Notes: generated by a model not told the origin, from the letters alone. Shown: positions 1-8,929, counted from the first letter of the stretch. The stretch is DNA of 56,452 nt from Spirochaetia bacterium (GCA_009885955.1 VFJS01000076.1:1-56452), one strand, 5' to 3'. Translations and numbers: made by a program.

Positions 1-70
1 CCCAGATGGTCTTGTAGTTACTCCATCTTTCAAGACCGGGGATGTAATCCGGCTTTTCCCCGGATTCTGA
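1..70 (+). CDS. C-terminal end of a gene cut by the window edge
   Basis: Reading from base 2, an open frame of 22 codons ends with a TGA at 68-70. Its last residues (VVTPSFKTGDVIRLFPGF) look like an ordinary protein C-terminus with a short beta-rich tail. The rest lies left of the window, so no family can be assigned. The frame is short, so chance openness cannot be excluded. Confidence 0.35.
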   Translation, partial: PDGLVVTPSFKTGDVIRLFPGF

Positions 71-146
71 AAAAATGTACATATATGCAATACGATTGCA
101 TAGCACATAGTGTTGAAATTTTTTACATTGGAATTTTATTAAAAAA

Positions 147-228
147 TTAACCACAAAGGGCTCGAACGGAAAGAAAAGGGAAAATATTTATTTCGTTTAT
201 TTCATTTATTTCGTGATTTTCGTGGTTA
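147..228. repeat. Inverted pair of short-period phrase (ACCACAAAGG / TTCGTGGT type)
   Basis: The left arm at 147-180 (TTAACCACAAAGGGCTCGAA...) and the right arm at 192-228 (...TTTCGTGATTTTCGTGGTTA) are degenerate reverse complements of one phrase with a period of about nine bases. The arms face outward around a few AT bases. The same two-armed layout, with other phrases, recurs at 32541-32756, 35511-35654 and 54981-55120. No protein is encoded. Confidence 0.5.
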
Positions 229-428
229 TTCTTTAATCCTCTCTGCGTTCTCCGCGCCCTCCGCGTGAGACATCTTTTTTATTACCTTTCGTGATTTTCG
301 TGGTTAATCTTTCTTTCTTATCTTTCTCAATTGAGGCATGGAAAAGTTTTTTAAAACAGCCTCTTTCTGGACAAGAGGAACGGGATTATAAAAGCACATG
401 GGTCACATTGCGGGTGCTGAGGCTTATG
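209..428 (+). repeat. 220-bp direct repeat, copy 1
   Basis: This stretch, from TTTCGTGATTTTCGTGG to GGTGCTGAGGCTTATG, recurs at 1651-1870 in the same orientation with about 90 percent identity by eye. It contains the period-9/10 phrase CTCTGCGTTCTCCGCGCCC and a non-phrase tail (CTCTTTCTGGACAAGAG). The two copies flank the toxin-antitoxin pair. A weak open frame that starts in its tail (398-640) is not supported as a gene. Confidence 0.85.
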
Positions 429-664
429 CCACCGTGTTTTCTTTTTGCCAGAAATTTCCGCATATAAATGAGAAGAATAGACTCCTGAAATTGTTAAAAA
501 ATAAGAAAGTATTTCATAAGGCCTCAAATTTATCGGACATATGGCATTATATCGAGTGGCAAACTGATTTATTATTATTGACGAAAATAAAGTTTTATGT
601 ACTCTGTATTAAAATTTATAAACTTGTATTTGTATCATAACAATTGTATAATAAGGGGTATTCC
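429..664. other. AT-rich stretch without a supported gene
   Basis: Between the 220-bp repeat and the palindromic element there is no convincing coding sequence. The only notable content is the first copy of a ~60-bp repeat at 555-615. Confidence 0.6.
555..615 (+). repeat. ~60-bp direct repeat, copy 1
   Basis: AGTGGCAAACT, then ATTATTGACGAAAATAAAG, then ATTAAAATTT. The same string of motifs occurs at 1451-1512 with scattered mismatches and the same orientation. Here it lies downstream of the 220-bp repeat, whereas at the other end it lies upstream, so the two repeats are in permuted order. Confidence 0.6.
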
Positions 665-834
665 GCATAAGTGATTAGGTAACCGACGTCCAGCACCTGT
701 TTTTGCTGCCTGTAAAAATATTCCATGTAAAATGAAATAATCAAAAATAGGCGCTGGATGTGCGGAGTGCTTGTACAAAAAAAAATCATGGGAAACCGAT
801 TCTGCCCGAAGCGGACGGTTACCGTCACTTATGA
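665..834. repeat. Nested inverted-repeat mini-element
   Basis: The outer arms are CATAAGTGATTAGGTAACCG (about 666-685) and CGGTTACCGTCACTTATG (816-833), which match as reverse complements except for a two-base gap. The inner arms ACGTCCAGCACCTGTTTTTG (686-705) and CAAAAATAGGCGCTGGATGT (742-761) pair at 17 of 20 positions. About 54 bases (762-815) are present on the right side only. The structure resembles a MITE-like palindrome with an asymmetric insertion. It sits just downstream of brnA. Confidence 0.55.
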
Positions 835-871
835 GATGGGGCCGTGGAAAGAACGAAAAACTGGTACATCA

Positions 872-1081
872 TTAACGCTTTATATAATCCGCTATCTTCA
901 TATCCGTCTTTATTAAATCATTTACCACGGTCGAAACATCCGTTTTCCTCTTAGTAGCTATACTTTCCACAAAGGATAATGTCTTCGGATCAAGATATAC
1001 GGGTATATTTAAGTTAGCGTCCTTGTTGTAGAATTTCCCCCTCTCTCCTTTTAAAAAATTATATTCCTTTTTCATTTTCAT
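872..1081 (-). CDS. brnA: BrnA-like antitoxin
   Basis: Small basic protein of 69 residues encoded immediately after the BrnT toxin. Its start codon overlaps the toxin stop (ATGA). The C-terminal half (IPVYLDPKTLSFVESIATK...) has the look of a ribbon-helix-helix DNA-binding antitoxin: a short beta strand followed by two helices. In the known BrnTA family the antitoxin binds and neutralises the RNase toxin and represses the shared promoter. The assignment rests mainly on position and size, because BrnA sequences are diverse. A second in-frame ATG two codons in is also possible as a start (better spacing from GGAG). Confidence 0.7.
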   Translation of the reverse strand: MKMKKEYNFLKGERGKFYNKDANLNIPVYLDPKTLSFVESIATKRKTDVSTVVNDLIKTDMKIADYIKR

Positions 1082-1377
1082 ATCTCCATGTATTGCTTTC
1101 TTTCATTCCTAGTCGGCTTCCGGCTTGAAATTATGCGTATATTTACAGTATTCCTGTCAAATTGCTTAAACGTATGGTGAACCACCAGCAATGAGCCGTT
1201 AACTGACGATCCAATTGTAATCCATCTCTCTTCATTTTCGCTGTGCTCCTCGTCATAGATCGTTATAGCCCTTGAATCCTTAATCACAGTAGCCGCATTC
1301 TCGAAACTTACGTTATGCTTTTCTCTGTTTGCCTTAGCTTTCTTAATATCCCATTCAAAATTATACTGTATGCTCAT
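1078..1377 (-). CDS. brnT: BrnT family ribonuclease toxin
   Basis: 99 residues, the usual BrnT (DUF497) length. Family landmarks are all visible: FEWDIKKAKANREKH near the N-terminus, then SFENA, a central ERWITIG, and the C-terminal RIISSRKPTRNERKQY, equivalent to the family RIISARxAxxxERxxY. BrnT toxins are RelE-fold ribonucleases that stop translation. The toxin gene comes first in the operon, as is typical. The pair is framed by 220-bp direct repeats, which suggests it arrived, or is maintained, as a mobile or duplicated cassette. Confidence 0.9.
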   Translation of the reverse strand: MSIQYNFEWDIKKAKANREKHNVSFENAATVIKDSRAITIYDEEHSENEERWITIGSSVNGSLLVVHHTFKQFDRNTVNIRIISSRKPTRNERKQYMEI

Positions 1378-1450
1378 GTTTTTCAGCCGCTACATTTTTT
1401 CCATAAAGAATTTTTTTATACTCAGAATTCCACCCCAAACAGAATTTTAT

Positions 1451-1512
1451 AGTGTCAAACTACTTCATTATTGACGAAAATAAAGGTTTATACGCTCTAA
1501 TACTTAAAATTT
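1451..1512 (+). repeat. ~60-bp direct repeat, copy 2
   Basis: Contains AGTGTCAAACT, ATTATTGACGAAAATAAAG and TTAAAATTT in the same order as at 555-615. It lies upstream of brnT and may carry part of its promoter region. Confidence 0.6.
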
Positions 1513-1650
1513 CGCGCGCCCAAAAAATAAAAAAACACAATTTTTCTATATGTTTTTAATATAAAGGACATTTTATTAATGTCAACGATTTTTTGGACAA
1601 AATGATTTACCATGGAAGGCTCTAAAGTCACTAAGAGAACAACCTTTTTT

Positions 1651-1870
1651 TTTCGTGATTTTCGTGGTTAATCTTCAATCCTCTCTGCGTTCTCCGCGCC
1701 CTCCGCGTGAGACATCTTTTTTATTACCTTTCATGATTTTCGTGGTTAATCATTCTTTCTTATCTTTCTCAATTGAGATATGAAAAATTTTTTTATAAAA
1801 GCCTCTTTCTGGACAAGAGAATCGGGATTATAAAAGCAAATAGGTCACATTACGGGTGCTGAGGCTTATG
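1651..1870 (+). repeat. 220-bp direct repeat, copy 2
   Basis: Near-identical to 209-428 over its full length, from TTTCGTGATTTTCGTGG to GGTGCTGAGGCTTATG, with small substitutions such as CACATGGGTCACATTGC versus CAAATAGGTCACATTAC. It ends 29 bases before the 3' end of the outer-membrane protein gene. The rest of the 1378-1650 gap is AT-rich and shows nothing else. Confidence 0.85.
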
Positions 1871-1899
1871 AAATGCCTGGAAAGGGAAAAGGGTATGGA

Positions 1900-2772
1900 T
1901 CAATTGGAAAAGGCATATCCTACGGAAAATATAAAACTCACCATGTGAAGATCCGAGGACCCTCCCTTGTATGCCACTGTATTTCCGTTTACCGTCTGAT
2001 TCAATACAATATTCTTGTTAAAGTTAAGGCTGTTCAATGTCCAGTCTACTCCAAAGGAGATAAAGAGACCCCCGGTGAAATAAAAGACCATGCTCAATTC
2101 GGCGCCATAGGCCATCCCTGTCATTGACTGTTTCCTTCCCCGGGCCGTGGCGTCAGGATATGTGGAATCAACCTGCGGCAGAACCGGTGTGGCCTCAAAA
2201 TTTATAAAGGAATAGCCTATGACAGGCGTGAGGACTACATCCCACCTTTTTCTTTCGGTAAGATGAAAAGCAGGTCCGATAAAAAAGGAATAATCATGGT
2301 AAAGGTAACCGCTCCAGTTTTTATAATCAGGGCCAAACATTGTTTTTTGAATGATATAAGTACTTTTTAGCTTTGTCCTGGCTCCGACAAAGTCAAAAAA
2401 CATGTATTCATAAAACAGGCCGAAGCTGTAGCTCCTGTGTGAAATCATCAGCTTTTTTGTTGTATCGATATCTTTAAATGTGTAGGTATTATTTTCCAGA
2501 AACTTTATTTCAGAATCAATAATGCTGCCGTACGGGGTCCCTATCGAACCGAAGCCCCCTGCCAGCATCTGCCCCTTATGGGCCCCTTCAGGCGGCTTAT
2601 CCAGTTCATCAAACTGCGTGGTGGCCAGAGCGTTTTTCCAGCTAAAAAATAATAAACATATAAGCGGTATTATCAGTAACAGCTTCTTTAATGGTAATAA
2701 AATTAAAAATGCCGGTGTCCCCGGTTTTTTCAGATAATTTGAATGACAAAAATAATATTCTTTTTTATTCAT
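1900..2772 (-). CDS. Predicted outer-membrane beta-barrel protein
   Basis: 290 residues. The N-terminus is unusually long before the hydrophobic stretch: about 27 residues including a KK pair, then LLLIIPLICLLFFSW and a likely signal-peptidase site at NALA-TT. The mature part alternates polar and aromatic residues (for example SFGLFYEYMFFDFVG, GYLYHDYSFFIGPAF, VVLTPVIGYSFINF) and ends in aromatic-rich strands (FIFSVGYAFSN), as in small outer-membrane barrels. No family motif was recognised. It stands alone: the 220-bp repeat lies downstream and a 430-bp gap upstream. A later start inside the leader is possible, but no other ATG fits. Confidence 0.65.
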   Translation of the reverse strand: MNKKEYYFCHSNYLKKPGTPAFLILLPLKKLLLIIPLICLLFFSWKNALATTQFDELDKPPEGAHKGQMLAGGFGSIGTPYGSIIDSEIKFLENNTYTFKDIDTTKKLMISHRSYSFGLFYEYMFFDFVGARTKLKSTYIIQKTMFGPDYKNWSGYLYHDYSFFIGPAFHLTERKRWDVVLTPVIGYSFINFEATPVLPQVDSTYPDATARGRKQSMTGMAYGAELSMVFYFTGGLFISFGVDWTLNSLNFNKNIVLNQTVNGNTVAYKGGSSDLHMVSFIFSVGYAFSN

Positions 2773-3205
2773 CGATAGTATTAATAATATAATCTTAAGT
2801 CAGATTATAAATCTATGATATTGCCAATTCAGTGTCAATACAAAATATATTACCCCTGTTCTTTAATAAAAAGGAAAAAAAATTAAAATTTTTACTTTAC
2901 ATAAAGCTTATATTGATTATATATTTTATAATAATAATTCAAGATAAATTTCTGCTGATACTTTTTAAACCGTCAGAAAAAAAATTTTCCATGAAACAAT
3001 AATCAACATCAGGAATGTTTTTTAACGTAAGTTAACTTAAGGAATACAATTTTCCTCATAAAAAGAGTTGTCAGCAGGGACCCTCTTGAATTCCATGAAC
3101 AGGAATGTACTGATACACTATCGGGAACCATTTTACTTTAGATGCATTGAAAAATCCCGGATGGTTTTTTCCGCGAGATAAAAAATTAACCTTATACGAG
3201 CGATA
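2773..3205. other. 433-bp divergent intergenic region
   Basis: AT-rich spacer between the minus-strand barrel gene and the plus-strand helicase gene. It contains a perfect 12-bp palindrome TAAGTTAACTTA (3028-3039). Close to the helicase start are two short hairpins, one formed by AAGAG/CTCTT (about 3064-3088) and one by ATTCC/GGAAT (about 3091-3107). These could be leader structure or operator, but nothing identifies them. Confidence 0.35.
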
Positions 3206-5461
3206 ATGGGATTTACAGACAATCTTAATACTAATCAAAAAAAAGCAGTGGAACATACCGAGGGGCCGCTGCTGATACTTGCCGGAGCCGGGTCTGGGAA
3301 GACAAGGGTGATTACCCAGAGGATAGCCCATCTCGTAAAAACATTAGGAGTGCCGCCCTTTTCCATATTTGCCGTTACATTTACAAACAAGGCGGCAAAT
3401 GAGATGAAGGAGAGGGTCATGAAACTCATCGGCCCCGAAGGGAACTCGGTGTTTATAAAGACCTTCCACTCTGCAGCCCTCTTCATCCTGAGAAACTACG
3501 GAAGCAGGATCAATATACCCCGGAGCTTTTCCATCTATGACCAGAGCGACCAGCAGGAAGTCGTAAAGGAAATTCTCAATGAAATGAATCTCGATCCAAA
3601 AAAAATAAAACCATCAACAATAGCTTCTAAAATTTCAGAGATCAAGGACAAACCCGCCTTTCTTGAGGGGGGTGATATTACCGCAATCATGCCCGATCAT
3701 TTCTCTTTCAACTTTGCCAGCCTTTTTGAGAAATATCAGGAAAAGCTTAAAAAAAATGACGCCCTTGATTTCAATGACCTTCTCATTAAAACCGTTGAGC
3801 TTTTCAGAAGCGCGCCTGAAGTTCTTACCATCCTCCATGGAAAATGGAAATATTTCATGGTCGATGAGTACCAGGATACAAACTATGCCCAGTACCTCAT
3901 AACCCGGCATCTATCATCCAGAAGCAGAAACATATGCGTTGTCGGCGACGATGACCAGTCCATATACTCATGGCGCGGCGCCGACATCAGAAATATTCTT
4001 AATTTTGAAAAGGACTATGAAGACGCCCTTGTGGTAACGCTCCAGGAGAATTACCGGTCCACGGAACAGATACTCTCCGCAGCATCCTCTGTTATTAAAA
4101 ACAATATAAACCGGAAGGATAAAAAACTGATTTCAGTGAAAGGTGAAGGGGAACTGCCTGTCTGGTGCCTTGCGAACAACGAATACAGCGAGGCAGAATT
4201 TGTAATAAATACTATTACATCGCTTAAAAGCATGGAAAACCTGAAAAACAGCGACTTTGCGATATTCTACAGAACAAATGCCCAGTCGAGGATTTTCGAA
4301 GACAGGCTCCGCAGGGAGAACATGCATTACCGGGTTGTGGGGGGTCTTAAATTCTATGACAGGAAGGAGATAAAAGACGTCCTCGCCTATCTGAGGTTCA
4401 TTATAAATCCCAACGACGGCGTATCACTGAAAAGAATTTTAAATAAACCGGCCCGAGGCATCGGAAAGGCAACCCTTGATAAAATAATATCATCAGCAGC
4501 GGATCATTCAACAACTTTGTGGAAGGTGCTCGATGATGACATTCTCTCAGGGAATATCCCCAAAGGAATAAAGGAATTCAAAAAAATTATACACACGCTC
4601 AAGGAATCGGCCGATTCAATTCCTGAAAAAATAAAACTTTCAAAATTTGTACGGGATGTCATTGAGCTATCGGGTTACCGGGCAATGCTCGCTGAAGAAA
4701 ATTCCATAGAAGGAAGGTCCAGGCTCGAAAATATCGATGAATTCATAAACGGCGTCATTGACTTTGAGAATTATGAACCTGAGATGACCCTCCCCCGCTT
4801 TTTACAGGAGATATCCCTCTTTTCGACCGATGAGAATCCGGAAGAGGACATGAGTGACAGGAACAATCAGGTGACGCTGATGACCGCCCACAATGCCAAG
4901 GGCTTGGAATTCACCGTGGTATTCCTTACCGGTATGATGGAAAACATGTTCCCCCATAAATTCTCAATTGATACTGAAGAAGGCATCGAGGAGGAGAGGC
5001 GGCTCTGCTATGTGGGCATCACAAGGGCCAGGGAGCGCATATTCATCACCAGCGCCGAATTAAGAAGATCCTTCATCGGGATAGATTACATGGAGCCGTC
5101 CAGGTTTATCTTTGAAATTCCCCAAGACCTCATTGTAATGAAAAAATATTATTCCGAGGGATTCGGCGGCAATTCAGGATTCACCGGTTATAAAAAAAAT
5201 ACCCGGCTTCACCATGATACTAATGAAAATATATATACCGGGGAAAAAGAGCCCCTGGAACTAACCGATGTTCCGGCAGTTGAAAAAAATTCCGGTGAAT
5301 CCAAATTCAGGCCGAGGGAAATGGTTGCCCATCCAAAATACGGCATGGGTATGATACTCACAATTGAAGGGAGTGGAGACAACCTGAAGCTGACAATTTT
5401 ATTCGGTACATCTAAAAAAACTTTTCTTGAAAAATACACACCTCTGAAAAAATTGAACTGA
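3206..5461 (+). CDS. pcrA: PcrA/UvrD-type superfamily 1 DNA helicase
   Basis: 751 residues, the normal length for PcrA/UvrD. This 3'-5' helicase unwinds DNA in nucleotide excision and mismatch repair and strips RecA from forks. Walker A AGAGSGKT is at residues 26-33. The DEYQDTN box (Walker B), VVGDDDQSIYSWRGAD, the QENYRST motif, the TAHNAKGLEF motif and the VGITRARE arginine-finger motif follow in the expected order. The C-terminal tail (MVAHPKYGMGMIL...) is the small Tudor-like module that binds RNA polymerase in PcrA. No strong ribosome binding site precedes the ATG, but the second residue leads directly into the family N-terminus. Confidence 0.95.
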   Translation: MGFTDNLNTNQKKAVEHTEGPLLILAGAGSGKTRVITQRIAHLVKTLGVPPFSIFAVTFTNKAANEMKERVMKLIGPEGNSVFIKTFHSAALFILRNYGSRINIPRSFSIYDQSDQQEVVKEILNEMNLDPKKIKPSTIASKISEIKDKPAFLEGGDITAIMPDHFSFNFASLFEKYQEKLKKNDALDFNDLLIKTVELFRSAPEVLTILHGKWKYFMVDEYQDTNYAQYLITRHLSSRSRNICVVGDDDQSIYSWRGADIRNILNFEKDYEDALVVTLQENYRSTEQILSAASSVIKNNINRKDKKLISVKGEGELPVWCLANNEYSEAEFVINTITSLKSMENLKNSDFAIFYRTNAQSRIFEDRLRRENMHYRVVGGLKFYDRKEIKDVLAYLRFIINPNDGVSLKRILNKPARGIGKATLDKIISSAADHSTTLWKVLDDDILSGNIPKGIKEFKKIIHTLKESADSIPEKIKLSKFVRDVIELSGYRAMLAEENSIEGRSRLENIDEFINGVIDFENYEPEMTLPRFLQEISLFSTDENPEEDMSDRNNQVTLMTAHNAKGLEFTVVFLTGMMENMFPHKFSIDTEEGIEEERRLCYVGITRARERIFITSAELRRSFIGIDYMEPSRFIFEIPQDLIVMKKYYSEGFGGNSGFTGYKKNTRLHHDTNENIYTGEKEPLELTDVPAVEKNSGESKFRPREMVAHPKYGMGMILTIEGSGDNLKLTILFGTSKKTFLEKYTPLKKLN

Positions 5462-5470
5462 TTATTGTTA

Positions 5471-5499
5471 TTGACTATTCATGCAGTTTATCATATAAT
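5471..5499 (+). promoter_or_regulatory. Sigma-70-type promoter for the SGNH hydrolase
   Basis: TTGACT (5471-5476), 17-base spacer, TATAAT (5494-5499), 61 bases before the start codon. The -35 region is part of a 12-base string TGACTATTCATG that recurs across the start codon (5552-5563). Confidence 0.6.
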
Positions 5500-5560
5500 C
5501 CCGGAGATTGTCTCTTGTGAAGATTTTCAGAAACTGGTAATTGAGGTTAACTGACTATTC

Positions 5561-6160
5561 ATGAATTCTTTTATTAAAAAACTTTCAAAAGGAGAACCAC
5601 TTACAATAGCAGCGTTGGGAGATTCACTGACTTACGGCTGGATGGTAAATAAAGGGTATATTGAATATTTCAGGGATATTTTTCAGATAAAATTTCCTGA
5701 AAACCATCTCACAATAATTAACAGCGGTGTCCCGGGAAGCACTGCTGCAGACGGTTATGAAAGGTTGAAAAACGACCTCATCCCCGCCTCCCCTGAACTC
5801 TTTTTTATTCAGTTTGCATTGAATGATGCCTATACCGGATTCACACCCGATGACTTTGAAAAAAATATATTGAACATCATTGACCTGATAAAAAAAGAAA
5901 CTTCAGCGGATATTCTCCTCATTACATCGGTTACGCTGAACAATAAAAGCGAAGATTATTATATAGAACAATACTACGATAAACTGGAAAAAATATCAAT
6001 ACATAATAAATTGACCATCGCCCGGGTCCATGAATACTGGAAACAAAAGATAGCGGCCGGGATCGATTTTGAAACACTTGTACAGGATGACAGGGTACAC
6101 CCGACGGAAGAAGGGCACAGGTTAATGGGTGAAGCTGTAATGCAGTCTATTTTATTATAA
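5561..6160 (+). CDS. SGNH/GDSL-family hydrolase
   Basis: 199 residues, the usual size of TesA/arylesterase-like SGNH hydrolases, which cleave esters of lipids or sugars. Block I ALGDSLTYG gives the nucleophilic serine. Block II is NSGVPGST (glycine). Block III is FALNDAY, with the asparagine of the GxND motif. Block V is DDRVHPTEEGH, with the catalytic Asp-x-x-His. No signal peptide is visible, so it is probably cytoplasmic. It sits alone behind its own promoter and is separated by 160 bp from clpS. The substrate is not predictable from sequence. Confidence 0.85.
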   Translation: MNSFIKKLSKGEPLTIAALGDSLTYGWMVNKGYIEYFRDIFQIKFPENHLTIINSGVPGSTAADGYERLKNDLIPASPELFFIQFALNDAYTGFTPDDFEKNILNIIDLIKKETSADILLITSVTLNNKSEDYYIEQYYDKLEKISIHNKLTIARVHEYWKQKIAAGIDFETLVQDDRVHPTEEGHRLMGEAVMQSILL

Positions 6161-6322
6161 AAACGATAAAAAATTATTTACTGGATCAAATCCATTAACA
6201 AATTCAGTCATATAAATGAAAGGGAAAATAAATAAAAAAAAGTTGAAATGTTATAATTTTTTTATTAATTTAATTTTAAATCCCTTAATAACTGTATTAA
6301 ATATTACATAAGGTTTTTTATT

Positions 6323-6646
6323 ATGGGTGAAAATGATAAAACAAACAACTCCTTTGAAGGGGGATTAAAGTTTGAATCTGAAGAGAAGCTTGACGAGCCC
6401 AGAATGTACAAGGTGATTCTCCATAATGATCACTACACTACCATGGATTTCGTAGTGGAGGTGCTGATTAAAATATTTCACCTCACCTCACCGGAAGCTA
6501 CGGGTATTATGATGAATGTTCACAAGCTGGGTAAAGGAATATGCGGTATTTATACCTATGATATTGCTGTAACAAAAATTAAACAGGTTCATCATATGGC
6601 TATTGAGAGGGATTTTCCTTTAAAGTCATCCTATGAAGAAGTTTGA
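6323..6646 (+). CDS. clpS: ClpS, N-degron adaptor of ClpAP
   Basis: 107 residues. ClpS binds proteins with Leu, Phe, Tyr or Trp at the N-terminus and hands them to ClpA. The core shows the family signature: YKVILHNDHYTTMDFVVEVL, then a helix with MMNVHKLGKGICGIYTYDIA, ending in the acidic VHHMAIERDFPL segment. The HND and the hydrophobic pocket residues are intact. A 25-residue flexible N-terminal arm precedes the core, as usual. It is first in an operon with clpA 15 bp downstream and aat next, so the whole bacterial N-end rule branch is together. Confidence 0.95.
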   Translation: MGENDKTNNSFEGGLKFESEEKLDEPRMYKVILHNDHYTTMDFVVEVLIKIFHLTSPEATGIMMNVHKLGKGICGIYTYDIAVTKIKQVHHMAIERDFPLKSSYEEV

Positions 6647-6661
6647 CCGGTTGAAATATAT

Positions 6662-8929
6662 ATGAAAATAAATGAAGAATTAAATAAAATTTTGATGGCA
6701 GCCTTTAATGATGCCCTGGAGCACAAACATGAGTATCTTACTCCTGAGCATATTTTATATGCCTCTCTGTACAATACTGAAGGGAAGAAAATTCTTGAAG
6801 GCTCCGGCGGCAATATAGACAGTTTGAGGGAAAGCATCGAACAGTACTTTCATGACAAAATGCCGGTGACTGAGAAAGGCGAACCCATGCAGTCTGTCAG
6901 TTTTCAGAATGTGATGGAAAAGGCAATATGGCATACAACCTCAGCCCAGAAGGAGGAACTGGATCTGGGGGATGTGATAGTTGCCATTTTCGATGAAGAA
7001 GAATCCTTTGCTGCCTTCTTTCTAGAGAAAGAGGGGATTTCAAAGTACAGCCTCCTCAATTATATATCTCATGGCGTATCATCATATCCGGAAAATTTTG
7101 AAATCGAGGGCGATGAAGATCTCTATCATAATAACGAAGGCGCCCCGAAGAAAAAAAATGAAACAAAAATAATAGAGGCCTTCACAACCGACCTCACTGA
7201 AAAAGCTAAAATGGGATTAATCGATCCGCTCATAGGCAGGGAGGATATTCTCGAGCGGACCATGCAGGTCCTCTGCAGGAGGATTAAAAACAATCCCATC
7301 CATGTCGGCGACCCGGGTGTGGGAAAAACTGCCATTACTGAGGGGCTGGCACAGCTGATTTTTGACAACAAGGTACCTAAGCCTTTGAAAGACGCGAAAA
7401 TTTTCCTCCTCGATATGGGGACCCTGCTTGCCGGGACCAAGTTCCGCGGGGACTTTGAAGAAAGGATAAAAAAAGTCATTGCCGAACTCGAAAAACTTCC
7501 CAATGTCATTCTCTTCATAGATGAGATACATACGGTTGTAGGCGCCGGCGCGGTATCGGGCGGTTCTATGGACGCATCAAACATGCTCAAGCCCATGCTT
7601 GGCTCAGGCAAAATCAAGTGCATAGGATCAACAACATACGAAGAGTATAAAAAGTATTTTGACAAGGACAGGGCCCTTTCCAGGCGCTTCCAGAAGATCG
7701 AAATTCCCGAGCCTACTGTGGATGAGACCTATAAAATCCTCCTTGGCCTCAGGGAAAAATACGAAACCTATCATAATGTGGAATACACCGATGACTCCCT
7801 TAAAGTTGCCTCGGAGCTTTCAGCAAAATATATCAACGACCGCCATCTGCCCGACAAGGCAATAGATGTGATTGATGAAGCCGGGGCCTTTGCAAGGATG
7901 TACAGCAAGGATGATACTATTAAACCGGTAATATCCACGCTTGACGTTGAGAAAATTATTGCCAAAATTGCGAAAGTCCCGGAGAAAAGCGTCTCCTCAT
8001 CGGAAATCAATATCCTTATGGACCTGGAGAACTGGCTCAAAAATCAGATCTTCGGGCAGGATGAGGCTGTTCAGCTTGTTGCCAAGGCGATTAAGCGGAA
8101 CAGGGCCGGTTTCGGCAACCCCGACCGGCCAATAGCTTCTTTCCTTTTTGCAGGGCCCACGGGAGTAGGAAAAACCGAAATGGCAAAGCAGCTGGCCAAT
8201 TTTCTCGGAGTAAAACTCATCAGGTTTGACATGAGCGAATATCAGGAGAAGCATACCGTGGCGAGATTAATCGGCGCACCCCCCGGTTATGTTGGCTATG
8301 AAGAGGGCGGCCTGCTCACAGACGGTATCAGAAAAAACCCCTACACCGTCCTGCTCCTCGATGAGATAGAAAAGGCGCACCAGGATATATTCAACACCCT
8401 CTTACAGGTGATGGACTATGCCACCCTTACCGATAATTCCGGTAAAAAAGCCGATTTCAGAAACGTGGTTCTCATCATGACATCAAACGCCGGCGCCAGG
8501 GATTTAGGGAAAAGGCAGCTGGGGTTCGGAGAGCGCCACAGGAAGGAAGAAGCCATAAAAGAGGCTGTTGACAGGTTTTTCTCCCCGGAGTTCAGGAACA
8601 GGCTCGATTCAATCGTGCGGTTTAACAACCTGGACGGTGATATCATCCTGAAAATCGTTGAAAAAAATATCAATGAATTCAAGGCACAGCTGAAGGCACG
8701 GAACATCACTCTGGAAGTTACAGGGGAATGCATGAAGTGGCTTGCTGAAAAGGGATTTTCCACTGAATTCGGCGCAAGGGAGATATCAAGACTTCTTCAG
8801 GAAAAAATCAAGACCTTCTTTGTTGATGAAGTGCTTTTCGGCAGGCTTAAAAACGGAGGCATTGCCTCGGCCGGAATTAAGGATAACGACATACACATTG
8901 AAATCATTGATAAGATTTCTGAAACATAA
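6662..8929 (+). CDS. clpA: ClpA, AAA+ unfoldase of the ClpAP protease
   Basis: 755 residues, matching ClpA (E. coli 758). It has an N-terminal Clp_N repeat domain (residues 1-145), the site where ClpS docks, then an acidic linker. The first AAA+ module has Walker A GDPGVGKT at 216-223 and Walker B ILFIDEIHT. The second has Walker A GPTGVGKT near 500 and Walker B VLLLDEIEKAH. The QLGFGE loop carries an LGF tripeptide, the position and type of the ClpP-contacting loop. There is no ClpB-type middle domain. It lies between clpS and aat and is probably co-transcribed with both. ClpP is not in the window. Confidence 0.95.
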   Translation: MKINEELNKILMAAFNDALEHKHEYLTPEHILYASLYNTEGKKILEGSGGNIDSLRESIEQYFHDKMPVTEKGEPMQSVSFQNVMEKAIWHTTSAQKEELDLGDVIVAIFDEEESFAAFFLEKEGISKYSLLNYISHGVSSYPENFEIEGDEDLYHNNEGAPKKKNETKIIEAFTTDLTEKAKMGLIDPLIGREDILERTMQVLCRRIKNNPIHVGDPGVGKTAITEGLAQLIFDNKVPKPLKDAKIFLLDMGTLLAGTKFRGDFEERIKKVIAELEKLPNVILFIDEIHTVVGAGAVSGGSMDASNMLKPMLGSGKIKCIGSTTYEEYKKYFDKDRALSRRFQKIEIPEPTVDETYKILLGLREKYETYHNVEYTDDSLKVASELSAKYINDRHLPDKAIDVIDEAGAFARMYSKDDTIKPVISTLDVEKIIAKIAKVPEKSVSSSEINILMDLENWLKNQIFGQDEAVQLVAKAIKRNRAGFGNPDRPIASFLFAGPTGVGKTEMAKQLANFLGVKLIRFDMSEYQEKHTVARLIGAPPGYVGYEEGGLLTDGIRKNPYTVLLLDEIEKAHQDIFNTLLQVMDYATLTDNSGKKADFRNVVLIMTSNAGARDLGKRQLGFGERHRKEEAIKEAVDRFFSPEFRNRLDSIVRFNNLDGDIILKIVEKNINEFKAQLKARNITLEVTGECMKWLAEKGFSTEFGAREISRLLQEKIKTFFVDEVLFGRLKNGGIASAGIKDNDIHIEIIDKISET

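Noticed and set aside
398-640. 80-codon open frame in the 220-bp repeat and downstream DNA
   Set aside because: The codon string crosses the repeat boundary, has no ribosome site or family signature, and the other repeat copy does not preserve the frame.
616-828. 70-codon minus-strand open frame
   Set aside because: It is the reverse reading of the palindromic mini-element (665-834) and flanking DNA, not a conserved protein.
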